Made by a program: the position numbers and the translations under genes | Shown here: piece by piece, positions 47,736-55,780 of the stretch | How positions within the stretch are numbered: the first letter of the stretch is position 1 | How the letters are laid out: each line of letters begins with the position of its first letter | Notes under the pieces: model-generated | The model's input: the letters and a program-made list of their open reading frames with translations, nothing else | The model's database searches: none | Told to the model about the DNA's origin: nothing | Assembly: GCF_002250705.1 (NCBI RefSeq) | Contig: NZ_NMVP01000023.1 | Coordinates: forward strand, 1 to 64,000 | Length of the DNA stretch: 64,000 nt | From: Enemella evansiae | GTDB taxonomy: Bacteria; Actinomycetota; Actinomycetes; Propionibacteriales; Propionibacteriaceae | Direction of reading: 5' to 3'

Positions 47736-47818
47736 GAGGCCACCGCCACGCCGGGCTCTGCCGGGACCACGTCCTCTCGACACGGCCGCAAGCGGCCTAC
47801 TCGAGGACCGTACGCGGG

Positions 47819-48637
47819 TCAGTCGCACAGCTTGCCCCGTAGCTTCGCGGTGTCCGCGGCCGTCCAGCCCAGGCTTTCCAGCATCGGCTCGATCCCGCCG
47901 TGCTCGCGGTCGGCGTACGCCAGGAAGGCGCGCATCGTCTCGGGCTTGGTGAGGTGGGAGTCGATGTCGCGGCCGTCGAGGTTTTCCCGATAGGTGTCGG
48001 AGCCGAGCAGTCGTTCGATGATCTGCGGCATCCGCTCGGAGGAGGCGGCGTAGTCGGCGATCACCGCGTCCTCCTCGGCGCCGGCCAACAGCAGCGCCAG
48101 CGCCACCGTGGTACCGGTGCGGTCCTTGCCGGCGGCGCAGTGCACCAGCGCGGCGCCCTCGGCGTTGGCGATCGCGCGGAGCGCGGCGAGCACCGACTCG
48201 GGTCGTTCGGCGAGGAAGGACAGATAGGTGGAGGCGAACGCGTCATCGACGGTGACTGTCGGCTTCTTGCCGGCGAACGGCAGCGCGTCCCCGGGGAGCT
48301 CCTGACCGGCCCCGTCGGTGTTGTCCGGCAGCACATCCTCGGGGTCGTTCTGATCGCGGGCGTCGTAGCGCTCGGGGATGAACGAGTAGTGGTGGATCCG
48401 GACCCGCGGGTCACCGACCAACGGCCCGTCACCGGTGTGGTGCACCTCGTACGCCGAGCGCAGATCGATCACATCGGTCAGCCCGAGCTCGATCAACCGG
48501 TCGACGTCGGCCGGGGTGAGGTCCTGCAGATTATCGCTGCGGAGCAGGCGATTCGGGCGGATCTGACCGCCGTCGGTGGTCGGCGTACCACCGACATCGC
48601 GGGCATTGACCAGGGAATCGAACTCGAGCCACGTCAC
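47819..48637 (-). CDS. Tyrosine/serine protein phosphatase, MptpB-like
   Basis: 272 residues from GTG 48637. The P-loop is VHCAAGKDRTGTT (Cys near 167), with the K-D-R of the atypical dual-specificity and lipid phosphatase group that includes mycobacterial PtpB. The N-terminal NARDVGGTPT and LLRSDNLQDLT are also typical. No signal peptide; secretion cannot be judged. An IS481-family element begins 15 bp upstream of the start, so the original promoter has been displaced. Confidence 0.87.
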   Translation of the reverse strand: MTWLEFDSLVNARDVGGTPTTDGGQIRPNRLLRSDNLQDLTPADVDRLIELGLTDVIDLRSAYEVHHTGDGPLVGDPRVRIHHYSFIPERYDARDQNDPEDVLPDNTDGAGQELPGDALPFAGKKPTVTVDDAFASTYLSFLAERPESVLAALRAIANAEGAALVHCAAGKDRTGTTVALALLLAGAEEDAVIADYAASSERMPQIIERLLGSDTYRENLDGRDIDSHLTKPETMRAFLAYADREHGGIEPMLESLGWTAADTAKLRGKLCD

Positions 48638-48651
48638 GACCGTGATCCTAG

Positions 48652-49734
48652 GTGTACTCGGCCGGGAGGTTGGTTACAGACGGCTGATTGGTGGGAGGCC
48701 GTTGAGTGCTGTGTGGCGTCGTCGAGTGTTGTAGAACTCGAGCCAGGGCGCAAGGGCGTTGGTGCGTTCGGTGTTGGAGGTGAAGACCTGGCGGTAGGCC
48801 CACTCGGTGGCCAGGGTCCGGTTGAACCGTTCGACCTTGCCGTTTTGCCAGGGGCAGTGGGGTGTGATGAACAGGTGTCGGGCCCTCAGCGCTGCGATGA
48901 CCTCGGCCACCGCGTGGGATCGGCGGTAGGAGAGGTGGTTGTCGGTGAGGACCCGTTCGATTCGGGGAATCCCTTGGGTGGTGAAGAACGCGGCGGCTCG
49001 TTGCAGGAATCCTGCGCAGGTGGGGCCTTTCTCGTCGGGCAGGATCTCGGAGTACGCGAGCCGGGAGTGGTCATCGACCATCGAGTGGACGTAGTCGTAG
49101 CCGATCTTGGTCGTGCGGGGCCGGGCTCCGCGGCCGTGGGCCTTCCAGCCCCCACCGTCGGGGATCTTGCCGATCTTCTTCACATCCACATGGACCAGCT
49201 CCCCGGGCCGCTCGCGTTCGTAGCGGACCGCGGTGCTCTTCGAGGCGCGGATGACCTCCCCGGTGAGCGGGTCACACTCGCGCAGGTAGGGCATCTGGTG
49301 GCGGCGCAACACCCGGGACACGGTCCGGGCTGGGACGCCGAGCTCGGGGCCGAGCCAGTCCTGGCCTCGGCGTTCGGTGCGGCGGGCAGCCACGATGGCG
49401 TCCTCGACCTCGGCCGGGGTCTGGTTCGGGCAGTGGTGCGGGCGTGAGGACCGATCCCGAAGACCGGCCACGCCCTGGGCCCGGTAGCGGTTGATCCAGC
49501 GGTGTGCGCACTGCCGCGACACCCCTTGGGCCTTGGCGGCGTGGGCGACGGCCCAGCCCTGTTCACAGACCCGCTCGATGAGCAGTTGACGGCCTCGTTC
49601 GTTGAGGCGGGCGTTACGGTGGGACATGAAGACCTCCGGCCGGTCGATGACGTAGACACTCACCACCGCACCCGGAGGTCTTCCTCACGTCAACAACCGA
49701 CCAGCAGTGTCACCAACCTCCCGGCCGAGTACAG
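48652..49734 (-). mobile_element. IS481-family insertion sequence, complete
   Basis: Near-perfect terminal inverted repeats, tgtactcggccgggagg..., at 48653-48678 and 49708-49733 match in 25 of 26 positions. Both sides are flanked by CTAG (48648-48651 and 49735-49738), a 4-bp target duplication that fits the CTAG-centred preference reported for IS481. One transposase gene lies inside. Confidence 0.9.
48674..49627 (-). CDS. IS481-family transposase
   Basis: 317 residues from ATG 49627 (MSHRNARLNERGRQLL); a longer frame to 49666 lacks family similarity. N-terminal helix-turn-helix (AAKAQGVSRQCAHRWINRY), then an rve/DDE integrase core: HVDVKKIG, VDDHSRLAYSE, the second Asp in VLTDNHLSY and the Glu in CPWQNGKVERFNRTLATEW. 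The frame is intact, so the element may be active. Confidence 0.93.
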   Translation of the reverse strand: MSHRNARLNERGRQLLIERVCEQGWAVAHAAKAQGVSRQCAHRWINRYRAQGVAGLRDRSSRPHHCPNQTPAEVEDAIVAARRTERRGQDWLGPELGVPARTVSRVLRRHQMPYLRECDPLTGEVIRASKSTAVRYERERPGELVHVDVKKIGKIPDGGGWKAHGRGARPRTTKIGYDYVHSMVDDHSRLAYSEILPDEKGPTCAGFLQRAAAFFTTQGIPRIERVLTDNHLSYRRSHAVAEVIAALRARHLFITPHCPWQNGKVERFNRTLATEWAYRQVFTSNTERTNALAPWLEFYNTRRRHTALNGLPPISRL

Positions 49735-49849
49735 CTAGCTGCACCCACCGATGAACACCGACTCTCACAAGTCGTGGATCACTCCTAGGGGTCCTGCCAC
49801 TCACCCACTCGCCGACCTTGATGCTTGCGTACACCACTCACAGTGGGAT

Positions 49850-50113
49850 TCAGAGGACGGTCCCCACCGGGTCCTGCCACCGGATCGCCGTCGCCATGCG
49901 GCGCACCAGAACCCGGATGTTCCGTGCGGCTCGGTCCAGTGGGGCGGCGATCGGGGCGATCTCCTCTACGGCACCGCGCCGCCCGCGCCGCAGGGGCGAA
50001 TGCCGGACGACGGCCAGACCCTCGCGGGTGGCCGAGCTGACCCGCACCGCCGTACACCGTGCCGTGCAGCCGGATCGCGGCAAAGCCCGCTTTTGGGCGG
50101 CACGAGCAGCCAT
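49850..50113 (-). pseudogene. Remnant of a FUSC-type membrane transporter
   Basis: About 87 residues on the minus strand. The C-terminal part (SPLRRGRRGAVEEI, APLDRAARNIRVLVRRMA) resembles the cytoplasmic helical region of FUSC/aromatic-acid exporter proteins of actinobacteria. Neither the membrane part nor a plausible start is present, and neighbouring frames are broken. The rest of 49739-50201 shows no other gene. The resemblance is from memory of the family, so moderate at best. Confidence 0.4.
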
Positions 50114-50201
50114 TCGAAGCGTGTCGGGTAGATCCGCTCACTCCGGGGGGCCGCATGATTCACCCCAGCTGGCTGAGGGCGGCACCCGTGGGTCACATCA
50201 G

Positions 50202-51362
50202 CTAGTCCTGGGCCTCGCCGAGGCGCGCTTCGGGCGTGAGCTCGGCGGAGAGACCGCCGCCGGTCGCAGCCCGGGCGAGGGCGCGGCCCAGCGATGGTGC
50301 CTGCTTGAACAAATTGTGCCCGGCCACGAAGAAGACAGAGCCTGCCTCCCACACGGCCACGCCGTCCTCACTCCACGGGAGGTCGGTCACCCAGCAGTGG
50401 AGGAAGTCGCGCGGCTCTGGGTGGAGGCCGGGCAGCGCCCGTGCCACGTAGTCGCGTGCGCGTTCGTCCAGTGATCGAATGGCCGCAGGGTCGATGAAGG
50501 TTCCGTCGTTGCGGACGCCGACGGTCTCGCTGAGTCCGACGGAGTAACTGCTGTTGCCCGGTAGTGGCGTCGCGTAGACGCCGACTTCGCCGAAGACGCC
50601 GCTGCTGTCCTGCAGGCACGCGACTCGTGCCGGGGCGGTGGCTTTCACGTCGAAGGTCAGGCGTACGTGTGCGGCGAGGCGAACCGGCAGCGACAGGCCG
50701 ATGCTGCGTGCCAGGCGGGCGGTTTCGCGGCCGGCGCACACGACCACCTTGGAGTAGGCAGCCCGGTCGGTGACGCTGCGCACCTCGACCGTCCCATTGG
50801 TGCGGGGTTCGATGGAGATCACTTCTCCGGTGGTGACGGCGTCTCCGAGGGCACCGACGAGCGCCCTGATCGCGGCACGGGTGCGGATCGCGCCGCCGGA
50901 CTCGTCGAGCACCGCTGGCCCCGAGTACTCCGCAAGCAGCGGCATTCGCTGGGCGACCCCGGCTGGATCGAGCTCGTGCGCTTGCACGCCGCCGACCTGG
51001 TCGAGCACACGGAGCCGTGCCAGTGCGCTGTCGCCGATCGCCACGACACCGTCTGATGAGATCAGCTCGACGCCGAAGTGGTCAGCCCACTCATCCCATA
51101 CGCCGCGGCTCTCTCGCGCGAACGCCGCGAGCCGCGGGTCGTCGTGAGCATGCCGGAAGATCCGCGACTCGCCTGCGGACTGACCCGTGCCGGGCAGACC
51201 GGCCTCGTACAGGCGCACCGGTACACCTTGCTCTCGCAGCGCGTACGCCGTGGACAGGCCGACGATCCCTCCCCCGATCACTGCTACCTCGGGTGATCGC
51301 GTCGTGGCGACGCTGTTGTCAGGTTTCGTCAACGAGGTTCCCTTGTCTATCTGTTGGGACAT
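50202..51362 (-). CDS. FAD-dependent oxidoreductase of the DAO (sarcosine oxidase-like) family
   Basis: 386 residues from ATG 51362; no clear ribosome site. The dinucleotide fold is VAVIGGGIVGLSTAYAL (about 26-43). Features of monomeric sarcosine/N-methyl amino acid oxidases follow: ESRIFRHAHDD, GGAIRTRAAIRAL, VVVCAGRETARL and a C-terminal FVAGHNLFKQAPSLG. These enzymes oxidise secondary or D-amino acids and release hydrogen peroxide and often formaldehyde. That would fit the formaldehyde-dehydrogenase-like gene upstream. The 113-bp gap from the monooxygenase gene makes cotranscription likely but not certain. Confidence 0.82.
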   Translation of the reverse strand: MSQQIDKGTSLTKPDNSVATTRSPEVAVIGGGIVGLSTAYALREQGVPVRLYEAGLPGTGQSAGESRIFRHAHDDPRLAAFARESRGVWDEWADHFGVELISSDGVVAIGDSALARLRVLDQVGGVQAHELDPAGVAQRMPLLAEYSGPAVLDESGGAIRTRAAIRALVGALGDAVTTGEVISIEPRTNGTVEVRSVTDRAAYSKVVVCAGRETARLARSIGLSLPVRLAAHVRLTFDVKATAPARVACLQDSSGVFGEVGVYATPLPGNSSYSVGLSETVGVRNDGTFIDPAAIRSLDERARDYVARALPGLHPEPRDFLHCWVTDLPWSEDGVAVWEAGSVFFVAGHNLFKQAPSLGRALARAATGGGLSAELTPEARLGEAQD

Positions 51363-51475
51363 GCGATAGGCACAAGAGAAGGGGCCGCTGCGACGCCGTC
51401 AGCGGGCTGGGCAAGCCCGAAGTTGGCGTGAGCAGCGACCCCCTCCTCTATGGCCAGTACTCCCGGTCTGTGGTG

Positions 51476-51778
51476 TCAGGCGGGGAGCTTGGAGGCCAGT
51501 ACGTCGAGCTTCTCGATCGTGGGTTCGGAGAACAACGTGCCGGTCTGCTCGCCAAGAGCTACCGCTACGGGGCCGGACAGGTGGGCGTCACGTCCGGCGT
51601 CATCGGGGAATACGTCGAAGATCCCGAACGAGGACGGCCCGAGGCGGATCGCGAACCACGCGGTGGTCGCCTGCTCTTCCTCGACAAGCGCACGACCGCT
51701 GTCAAGGAACTCCCTCACGTCGTCCTCCTTCCCGGGCAACGCGTCAAACCTGACCAGCAGTCCCTTGGTCACACTCAT
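51476..51778 (-). CDS. Short antibiotic-biosynthesis-monooxygenase (ABM) domain protein
   Basis: 100 residues from ATG 51778, overlapping the stop of the gene before by four bases. A dimeric ferredoxin-like fold is indicated by GLLVRFDALPGKEDDVREFL and TTAWFAIRLGPSSFGIFDVF. ABM proteins are small quinol or heme-type monooxygenases or unknown. Its position between a DJ-1 protein and an oxidase suggests a stress or detoxification role. Confidence 0.8.
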   Translation of the reverse strand: MSVTKGLLVRFDALPGKEDDVREFLDSGRALVEEEQATTAWFAIRLGPSSFGIFDVFPDDAGRDAHLSGPVAVALGEQTGTLFSEPTIEKLDVLASKLPA

Positions 51779-52344
51779 GACTTCTCCTCTTCCTGTTTCG
51801 GGGTGCCCGCGAGTTGGGTCACTATTGCGTCGGAGAACGCAGACAGGTCCTCCGGCGAACGGCTGGTGATGAGATTTTTGTCGACCACCACGTCTTGGTC
51901 GACGACGTCGGCGCCGGCGTTGCGCAGGTCCGTGCGAATGCTCGGGAACGACGTCAGGGTACGACCGGTAACCACGCCGGCCTCGATCAACGTCCACGGC
52001 CCGTGACAGATCGCCGCCACTGGCTTGCCGCTCTCGACGAAGTCGCGGACGAAGGAAACGGCGTCCTTGTCGACCCGGAGCTGGTCGGGGTTCACCGTGC
52101 CGCCGGGCAGCAGCAGGGCGTCGTAGTCGCCCACCGAGGCGTCGGCGACCAGCCCGTCGACAGTGAACGCGCCCGCTTCATCCAGGTCATTCTCACGGGC
52201 CTTGATCTCGCCGTCGTGGATCGAGAGGACCTCGGTCCGAGCGCCGGCCCGGTCCAGTGCCTCTCGGGGCTGCTCAAGTTCGACGCGCTCGACCCCGTCC
52301 GCGGCGAGAATCGCGACCCTCCTGCCCTGGAGATCCGCTGCCAT
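51775..52344 (-). CDS. PfpI/DJ-1 family protein (type 1 glutamine-amidotransferase-like)
   Basis: 189 residues from ATG 52344, one base after the stop of the dehydrogenase gene. GVERVELEQP near 17-26, LLLPGGTVNPDQLR and the nucleophile Cys113 in AICHGPW identify the PfpI/YhbO/YraA branch, known as protein deglycases and general stress proteins. It should be cytosolic. It overlaps the ABM gene by four bases. Confidence 0.9.
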   Translation of the reverse strand: MAADLQGRRVAILAADGVERVELEQPREALDRAGARTEVLSIHDGEIKARENDLDEAGAFTVDGLVADASVGDYDALLLPGGTVNPDQLRVDKDAVSFVRDFVESGKPVAAICHGPWTLIEAGVVTGRTLTSFPSIRTDLRNAGADVVDQDVVVDKNLITSRSPEDLSAFSDAIVTQLAGTPKQEEEKS

Positions 52345-52345
52345 A

Positions 52346-53512
52346 TTAGTTCGCCTTCTTTCCGCTCGACATCCCGGGCTTGATGACGACCTTGGTCCAA
52401 CCCTCAGACCTGGCGTCGAAGTTCCTGTAGGCGTCGGCAGCCTGCTCCAGCGAGATCTCGTGGGAGACGATCCAGGACGGCTTCGCCTTGTCAGCCGCAA
52501 TCAGATCCCGCAGCCGGCGGTTGTATCGCTTGACCGGGGCTTGACCGGTTCCCATGGTCTGCCCCTTGAACCAATGCATGCCGAAGTCGATTGCTGCCTT
52601 GCCCTGCTTGGCCAAGTCGCTCTTGGCCCCCGGATCCTGAGGAATGAACACGCCGACGGTGCCGATCCCGCCGGTGAAACGAACCGCGTTGATAAGCATG
52701 TTCAGCGTGGCAGCAGTGTCTTCGTTGCCCTGAGGATCGTGTGCCTGATAGCCCACGCACTCGCAGCCACGGTCGGCACCGAGCCCCATCGTCTCGTCCA
52801 ACACAGCCTGCACAGGATCGGTCTTGGAGTCGTCGATGGCGATCGCCCCGATCTGCTCGGCCAGCGCGAGCCGGTCGGGGTGGCGATCGACCACCATCAC
52901 CTTCGAGGCGCCCTTGATCGTCGCGGACAGGGCAGCCATCAGCCCCACCGGTCCGGCCCCGGCGATCACGACGCTGTCGCCCGGGATCACGCCAGCCATC
53001 TCGGTGGCGTGGTAACCGGTTGGGAAGATGTCGGAGAGCATGACGTAGTCGTTCTCCTTCTCCTGCGCGTCCTCACCCAGACGCAGCGCGTTGTGGTCGC
53101 CGAAGGGCACCCGGAGCAGCTCCGCCTGCCCGCCGCCGTACGGGCCCATGTCTGCGAACCCGTAGGCCGCACCGGCGAACGACGGCTCCGGCTGCGTCGT
53201 CAGGCAGTAATTCGTGAGCCCGCGCTCGCAGTTCTTGCAGAACCCGCACGAGATATTGAACGGCAGGACGACCCGGTCGCCCACCTTGACCTTCTCCACG
53301 CCCTGACCGACCTCAACCACCTCGCCCATGTTCTCGTGACCGAACGTCCGGCCCTTTTCGAAAGAGGTCCGCCCCTCATACATGTGCAGGTCCGAGCCGC
53401 AGATGTTGGTGGTCGTAACCTTGACCAGTACGTCGGTGGGTCGCTCGATCTTCGCGTCCGGAACATCCGTGACCGCGACATCGCGAGGTCCCTGATAGAC
53501 CACAGCCTTCAT
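52346..53512 (-). CDS. Zinc alcohol dehydrogenase, glutathione-independent formaldehyde dehydrogenase type
   Basis: 388 residues from ATG 53512 with GGAG upstream. Catalytic zinc residues lie in NICGSDLHMYEG and FGHENMGEVVEVG; the structural zinc Cys set is in CGFCKNCERG and TNYC. The Rossmann motif is GAGPVGLMAAL. The long insert and CVGYQAHDPQ match the formaldehyde dismutase/dehydrogenase group with tightly bound NAD. First gene of the adh-pfpI-ABM(-DAO) set. Upstream, aatctg preceded by TTGACT (minus strand, 53584-53579) could be a promoter, but this is weak. Confidence 0.9.
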   Translation of the reverse strand: MKAVVYQGPRDVAVTDVPDAKIERPTDVLVKVTTTNICGSDLHMYEGRTSFEKGRTFGHENMGEVVEVGQGVEKVKVGDRVVLPFNISCGFCKNCERGLTNYCLTTQPEPSFAGAAYGFADMGPYGGGQAELLRVPFGDHNALRLGEDAQEKENDYVMLSDIFPTGYHATEMAGVIPGDSVVIAGAGPVGLMAALSATIKGASKVMVVDRHPDRLALAEQIGAIAIDDSKTDPVQAVLDETMGLGADRGCECVGYQAHDPQGNEDTAATLNMLINAVRFTGGIGTVGVFIPQDPGAKSDLAKQGKAAIDFGMHWFKGQTMGTGQAPVKRYNRRLRDLIAADKAKPSWIVSHEISLEQAADAYRNFDARSEGWTKVVIKPGMSSGKKAN

Positions 53513-53659
53513 GGTGAGTCTCCAATCATCGTGCTGGTGAACTTCCAACCTTCTCAGATTTTCAGTGGGACGTCGGAGAGTCAAGTGAGTCCCATCGAGT
53601 GAGCCCCATCAAGCGGGTTGGCAGGATTTCCTTGGTTTGAATCGCCCTGGGTTTTGTTC

Positions 53660-54583
53660 CTAGGGTTTTCCGTGGCTGGCGATTGCCAGCCCGGATGATT
53701 CGTGGTCAGCGTAGTACGCCGCCTCGACTTCGGCTGGGGTGCGGAGGTCGAGCTCGCCGTGCAGCCGCTGGTTGTTCCACCACCACACGTATTCGAGGGT
53801 CGCGATCTCGACTTGCTCGACCGTGCGCCAGGGGCCTTGGCGGCGGATCAGTTCGGTCTTGTAGAGCCCGTTCACGGCCTCCGCGAGGGCGTTGTCGTAG
53901 CTGTCACCGACGGTCCCGGTCGACGGTTTCGCACCAAGCTCGACGATGCGATCTGTGTAGACCAGCGACATGTAGTTCGACCCGTGATCGGCGTGATGGA
54001 CCAGCCCGTCGAGGTTCCCTCCAGCACTCCAGGCGGCCATCTCGAGCGCCTGGAGCGGCAGGATGTCGGCTCGCAACGTCGCCGCGACGTTCCAGCCCAC
54101 GATGCGACGAGAGAACACGTCAACGAACGCGACGTACGCGAACCCGGACCACGTCGCGACGTACGTGATGTCGGCGACCCAGAGTCGGCGCGGGGCATCC
54201 GCAGTGAACCGGCGGTTTACGAGGTCCGTGGGCCGTTCCAGGGCAGGGTCGGGCGTGGTGGTGAACACCTTCTTGGATCGCTTCACCCCGCGCACTCCGG
54301 CCAGCCGCATCAACCGTCCCGTCTGGTCGCGGCCGATCTCCCACCCTTGCCGGCGCATCAGAGCGTGCATCTTCCGCACCCCGTAGACGGCGTAGTTCTC
54401 ACCGTGCAAGCGGACAATCTCGGGCACCAACAGCTGGTCGTGCAGCGTCCTGGCGGACGGGGTGCGGGTCTTGCTGGCCCGGTACCCGCGGGCGGTGAGG
54501 AACCCACTGTCTGTCGCACTGATCGTGCGACAGATGGCCTCGACCCCGAAACGATCCCGGAACATGTCAACGAACCGGATCAT
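53660..54583 (-). CDS. IS3-family transposase OrfB
   Basis: 307 residues from ATG 54583, which overlaps the orfA stop (ATGA). HTH_21-like head (YAVYGVRKMHALMRRQGWEIGR) and rve core with the DDE residues in LWVADITYV, LVHHADHGSNYMS and SYDNALAEAVNGLYKTE. Intact length for the family. A fused OrfAB by frameshifting is possible, but re-initiation at the overlap is simpler. Confidence 0.93.
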   Translation of the reverse strand: MIRFVDMFRDRFGVEAICRTISATDSGFLTARGYRASKTRTPSARTLHDQLLVPEIVRLHGENYAVYGVRKMHALMRRQGWEIGRDQTGRLMRLAGVRGVKRSKKVFTTTPDPALERPTDLVNRRFTADAPRRLWVADITYVATWSGFAYVAFVDVFSRRIVGWNVAATLRADILPLQALEMAAWSAGGNLDGLVHHADHGSNYMSLVYTDRIVELGAKPSTGTVGDSYDNALAEAVNGLYKTELIRRQGPWRTVEQVEIATLEYVWWWNNQRLHGELDLRTPAEVEAAYYADHESSGLAIASHGKP

Positions 54584-54894
54584 CTCGTCGTGGGGCGGTC
54601 GAGTTCCGCTGCGAAAAACGCGGACGCTGCCTTCAGGATCTCGTTCGCGCGGCGCAGCTCAGCGTTCTCCCGCTTCAAGCGTTTGATCTCCGCGAGCTCG
54701 TCGCTGGTCACGCCGGGGCGCGTGCCGGCATCGACCTCAGCGCGGCGACGCCACTTGCGTAGCGTTTCCGGGCCCACGCCGAGCTTCGCGCCCACGTGCC
54801 GGATCGCCGCATACTCGGTCTCGTGCTCAGGCAACGCGCCCTCAAGCATCCGCAACGCTCGCTGCCGGAACTCCGGCGGAAATTGACGGGGCAT
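54580..54894 (-). CDS. IS3-family transposase OrfA
   Basis: 104 residues from ATG 54894 (MPRQFPPEFRQRALRML). Helix-turn-helix of the HTH_Tnp_1 type (GVGPETLRKWRRRAEV) followed by a leucine-zipper-like coiled coil (LAEIKRLKRENAELRRANEI), as in IS3 OrfA proteins. Confidence 0.93.
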   Translation of the reverse strand: MPRQFPPEFRQRALRMLEGALPEHETEYAAIRHVGAKLGVGPETLRKWRRRAEVDAGTRPGVTSDELAEIKRLKRENAELRRANEILKAASAFFAAELDRPTTR

Positions 54895-54943
54895 GATCCA
54901 TCCTCCCAAACAAGGCGGAACAAAACCCAGGACGATTCAGAGT

Positions 54944-54981
54944 TGGCTTCGACTCGTCGCTGCGCTCCTCGCTCAGCCGGC
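54944..54981. repeat. Half of a modular hairpin repeat beside the IS3 right end
   Basis: ttggcttcgactcg, cgctgcgctcctcgctcagcc is the inverted form of the first half of the repeat at 47638. It starts within five bases of the IS end. The second half is absent. Confidence 0.6.
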
Positions 54982-55051
54982 GTACCCCGTGTAGCCAAGC
55001 TCACGCCGTCGACGACCAGACCCCAGTTCTACACGATGTAGAGTTCCGGCC

Positions 55052-55219
55052 GTGTCAACGCTTCGCATGCTCCCCCCGATCGTCCTGCTCTCCTCCCTGG
55101 CCCTGCTCGGCGCTGGCTGCGCCGATACCAGCAAACCGGCAACAGCCCCGACCCCACAGCCCTCGATGGGATCGATGAGTCATCCCCCGAAGGCCAAGGT
55201 GGCGAGCTCGCGGACGTAG
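55052..55219 (+). pseudogene. 5' end of a siderophore-binding lipoprotein gene, truncated
   Basis: GTG 55052 opens a frame with a lipoprotein signal (LPPIVLLSSLALLGAGC, lipobox LGAGC, Cys at 23), a Pro/Thr/Ser linker and a stop at 55217-55219. After about residue 42 the sequence stops looking like a binding protein, because the DNA from about 55175 on is the inverted piece of the same kind of gene. Only the export signal survives. Confidence 0.65.
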
Positions 55220-55510
55220 TCGTAGGTCTGCTCGATGCCGGTCACGGCCTGGTTCGCGGGATCGCAGGAGACGTAGGAGTCGATTCCGTTCTGCTGCAGG
55301 ATTTCCGGGGTCGGCGTACCGTCGAAGCCGCCGAGCTCGAAGGGGGAGATCCCGGTGACCAGCTCGGGCCGCGCGGCCAGCACGGCCTCCTGGTTGCCGC
55401 GACCGGGATCGATCACCGGAACGGCATTGAGTTGCTGCTCGATGGGGTTGCCGGCGAAGGCCTTCTTGAAGTCGGGGGCCGCGGTACCGACGATCTTGTC
55501 GCCCACGCCG
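55180..55510 (-). pseudogene. Inverted internal fragment of a FecB/BtuF-type binding protein
   Basis: On the minus strand, opposite to its neighbours, this encodes GVGDKIVGTAAPDFKKAF, then VIDPGRGNQEAVLAARPELV, GGFDGTPTPEILQQNGIDSY and TYDYVRELATLAFGG, the N-terminal lobe of a periplasmic iron-siderophore binding protein. The frame stays open to an ATG at 55575, but the part beyond about 55510 is the antisense of the permease. No lipoprotein signal and no second lobe. Confidence 0.75.
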
Positions 55511-55780
55511 AGCTTGACCGGGGCCGCGGTCTCGGTGAGCGGCGCGATCGGGTTCGTCGGGCTGGTGGTGCCCAATGTCGGCCGGCTGCTCGTCGGCGCC
55601 GATCATCGCCGGCTGGTGCCCTGCGCCGCACTGCTCGGGGCCCTGCTGCTGGTCTGGGCCGACACCGCCGCGCGCACCGTGCTCGCCCCCACCGAGGTCC
55701 CGATCGGCATCCTCACCGCCGTCGTCGGCGTCCCCGCCTTCGTGCTGGCGATCCGCCGCCAGGTGGTTGACCCGCGATGA
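55508..55780 (+). pseudogene. 3' remnant of a FecCD-type siderophore permease
   Basis: From about 55508 the plus strand reads LTGAAVSVSGAIGFVGLVVPNV, then GRLLVGADHRRLVP and PTEVPIGILTAVVGVPAFV, the last quarter of a BtuC/FecCD permease, ending at TGA 55780. The first three quarters are missing. The stop overlaps the ATPase start (ATGA), the original operon junction. Confidence 0.85.

Larger units (their letters stand above)
53638..54939 (-). mobile_element. IS3-family insertion sequence
   Basis: Ends read tgaatcgccctgggttttg at 53638 and, inverted, tgaatcgtcctgggttttg from 54939, followed on both sides by ttcc. The element holds orfA and orfB with a four-base overlap. I do not find a convincing target duplication, so it may have recombined after insertion. 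Confidence 0.88.

Noticed and set aside
49751..50131. 126-residue plus-strand frame after the IS481 element
   Set aside because: Low-complexity Arg/Pro/Gly composition and lies antisense to the better FUSC-like fragment.
53570..53640. Target-site duplication for the IS3 element
   Set aside because: The bases next to the two ends (ggtt and gag) do not match, so none is claimed.
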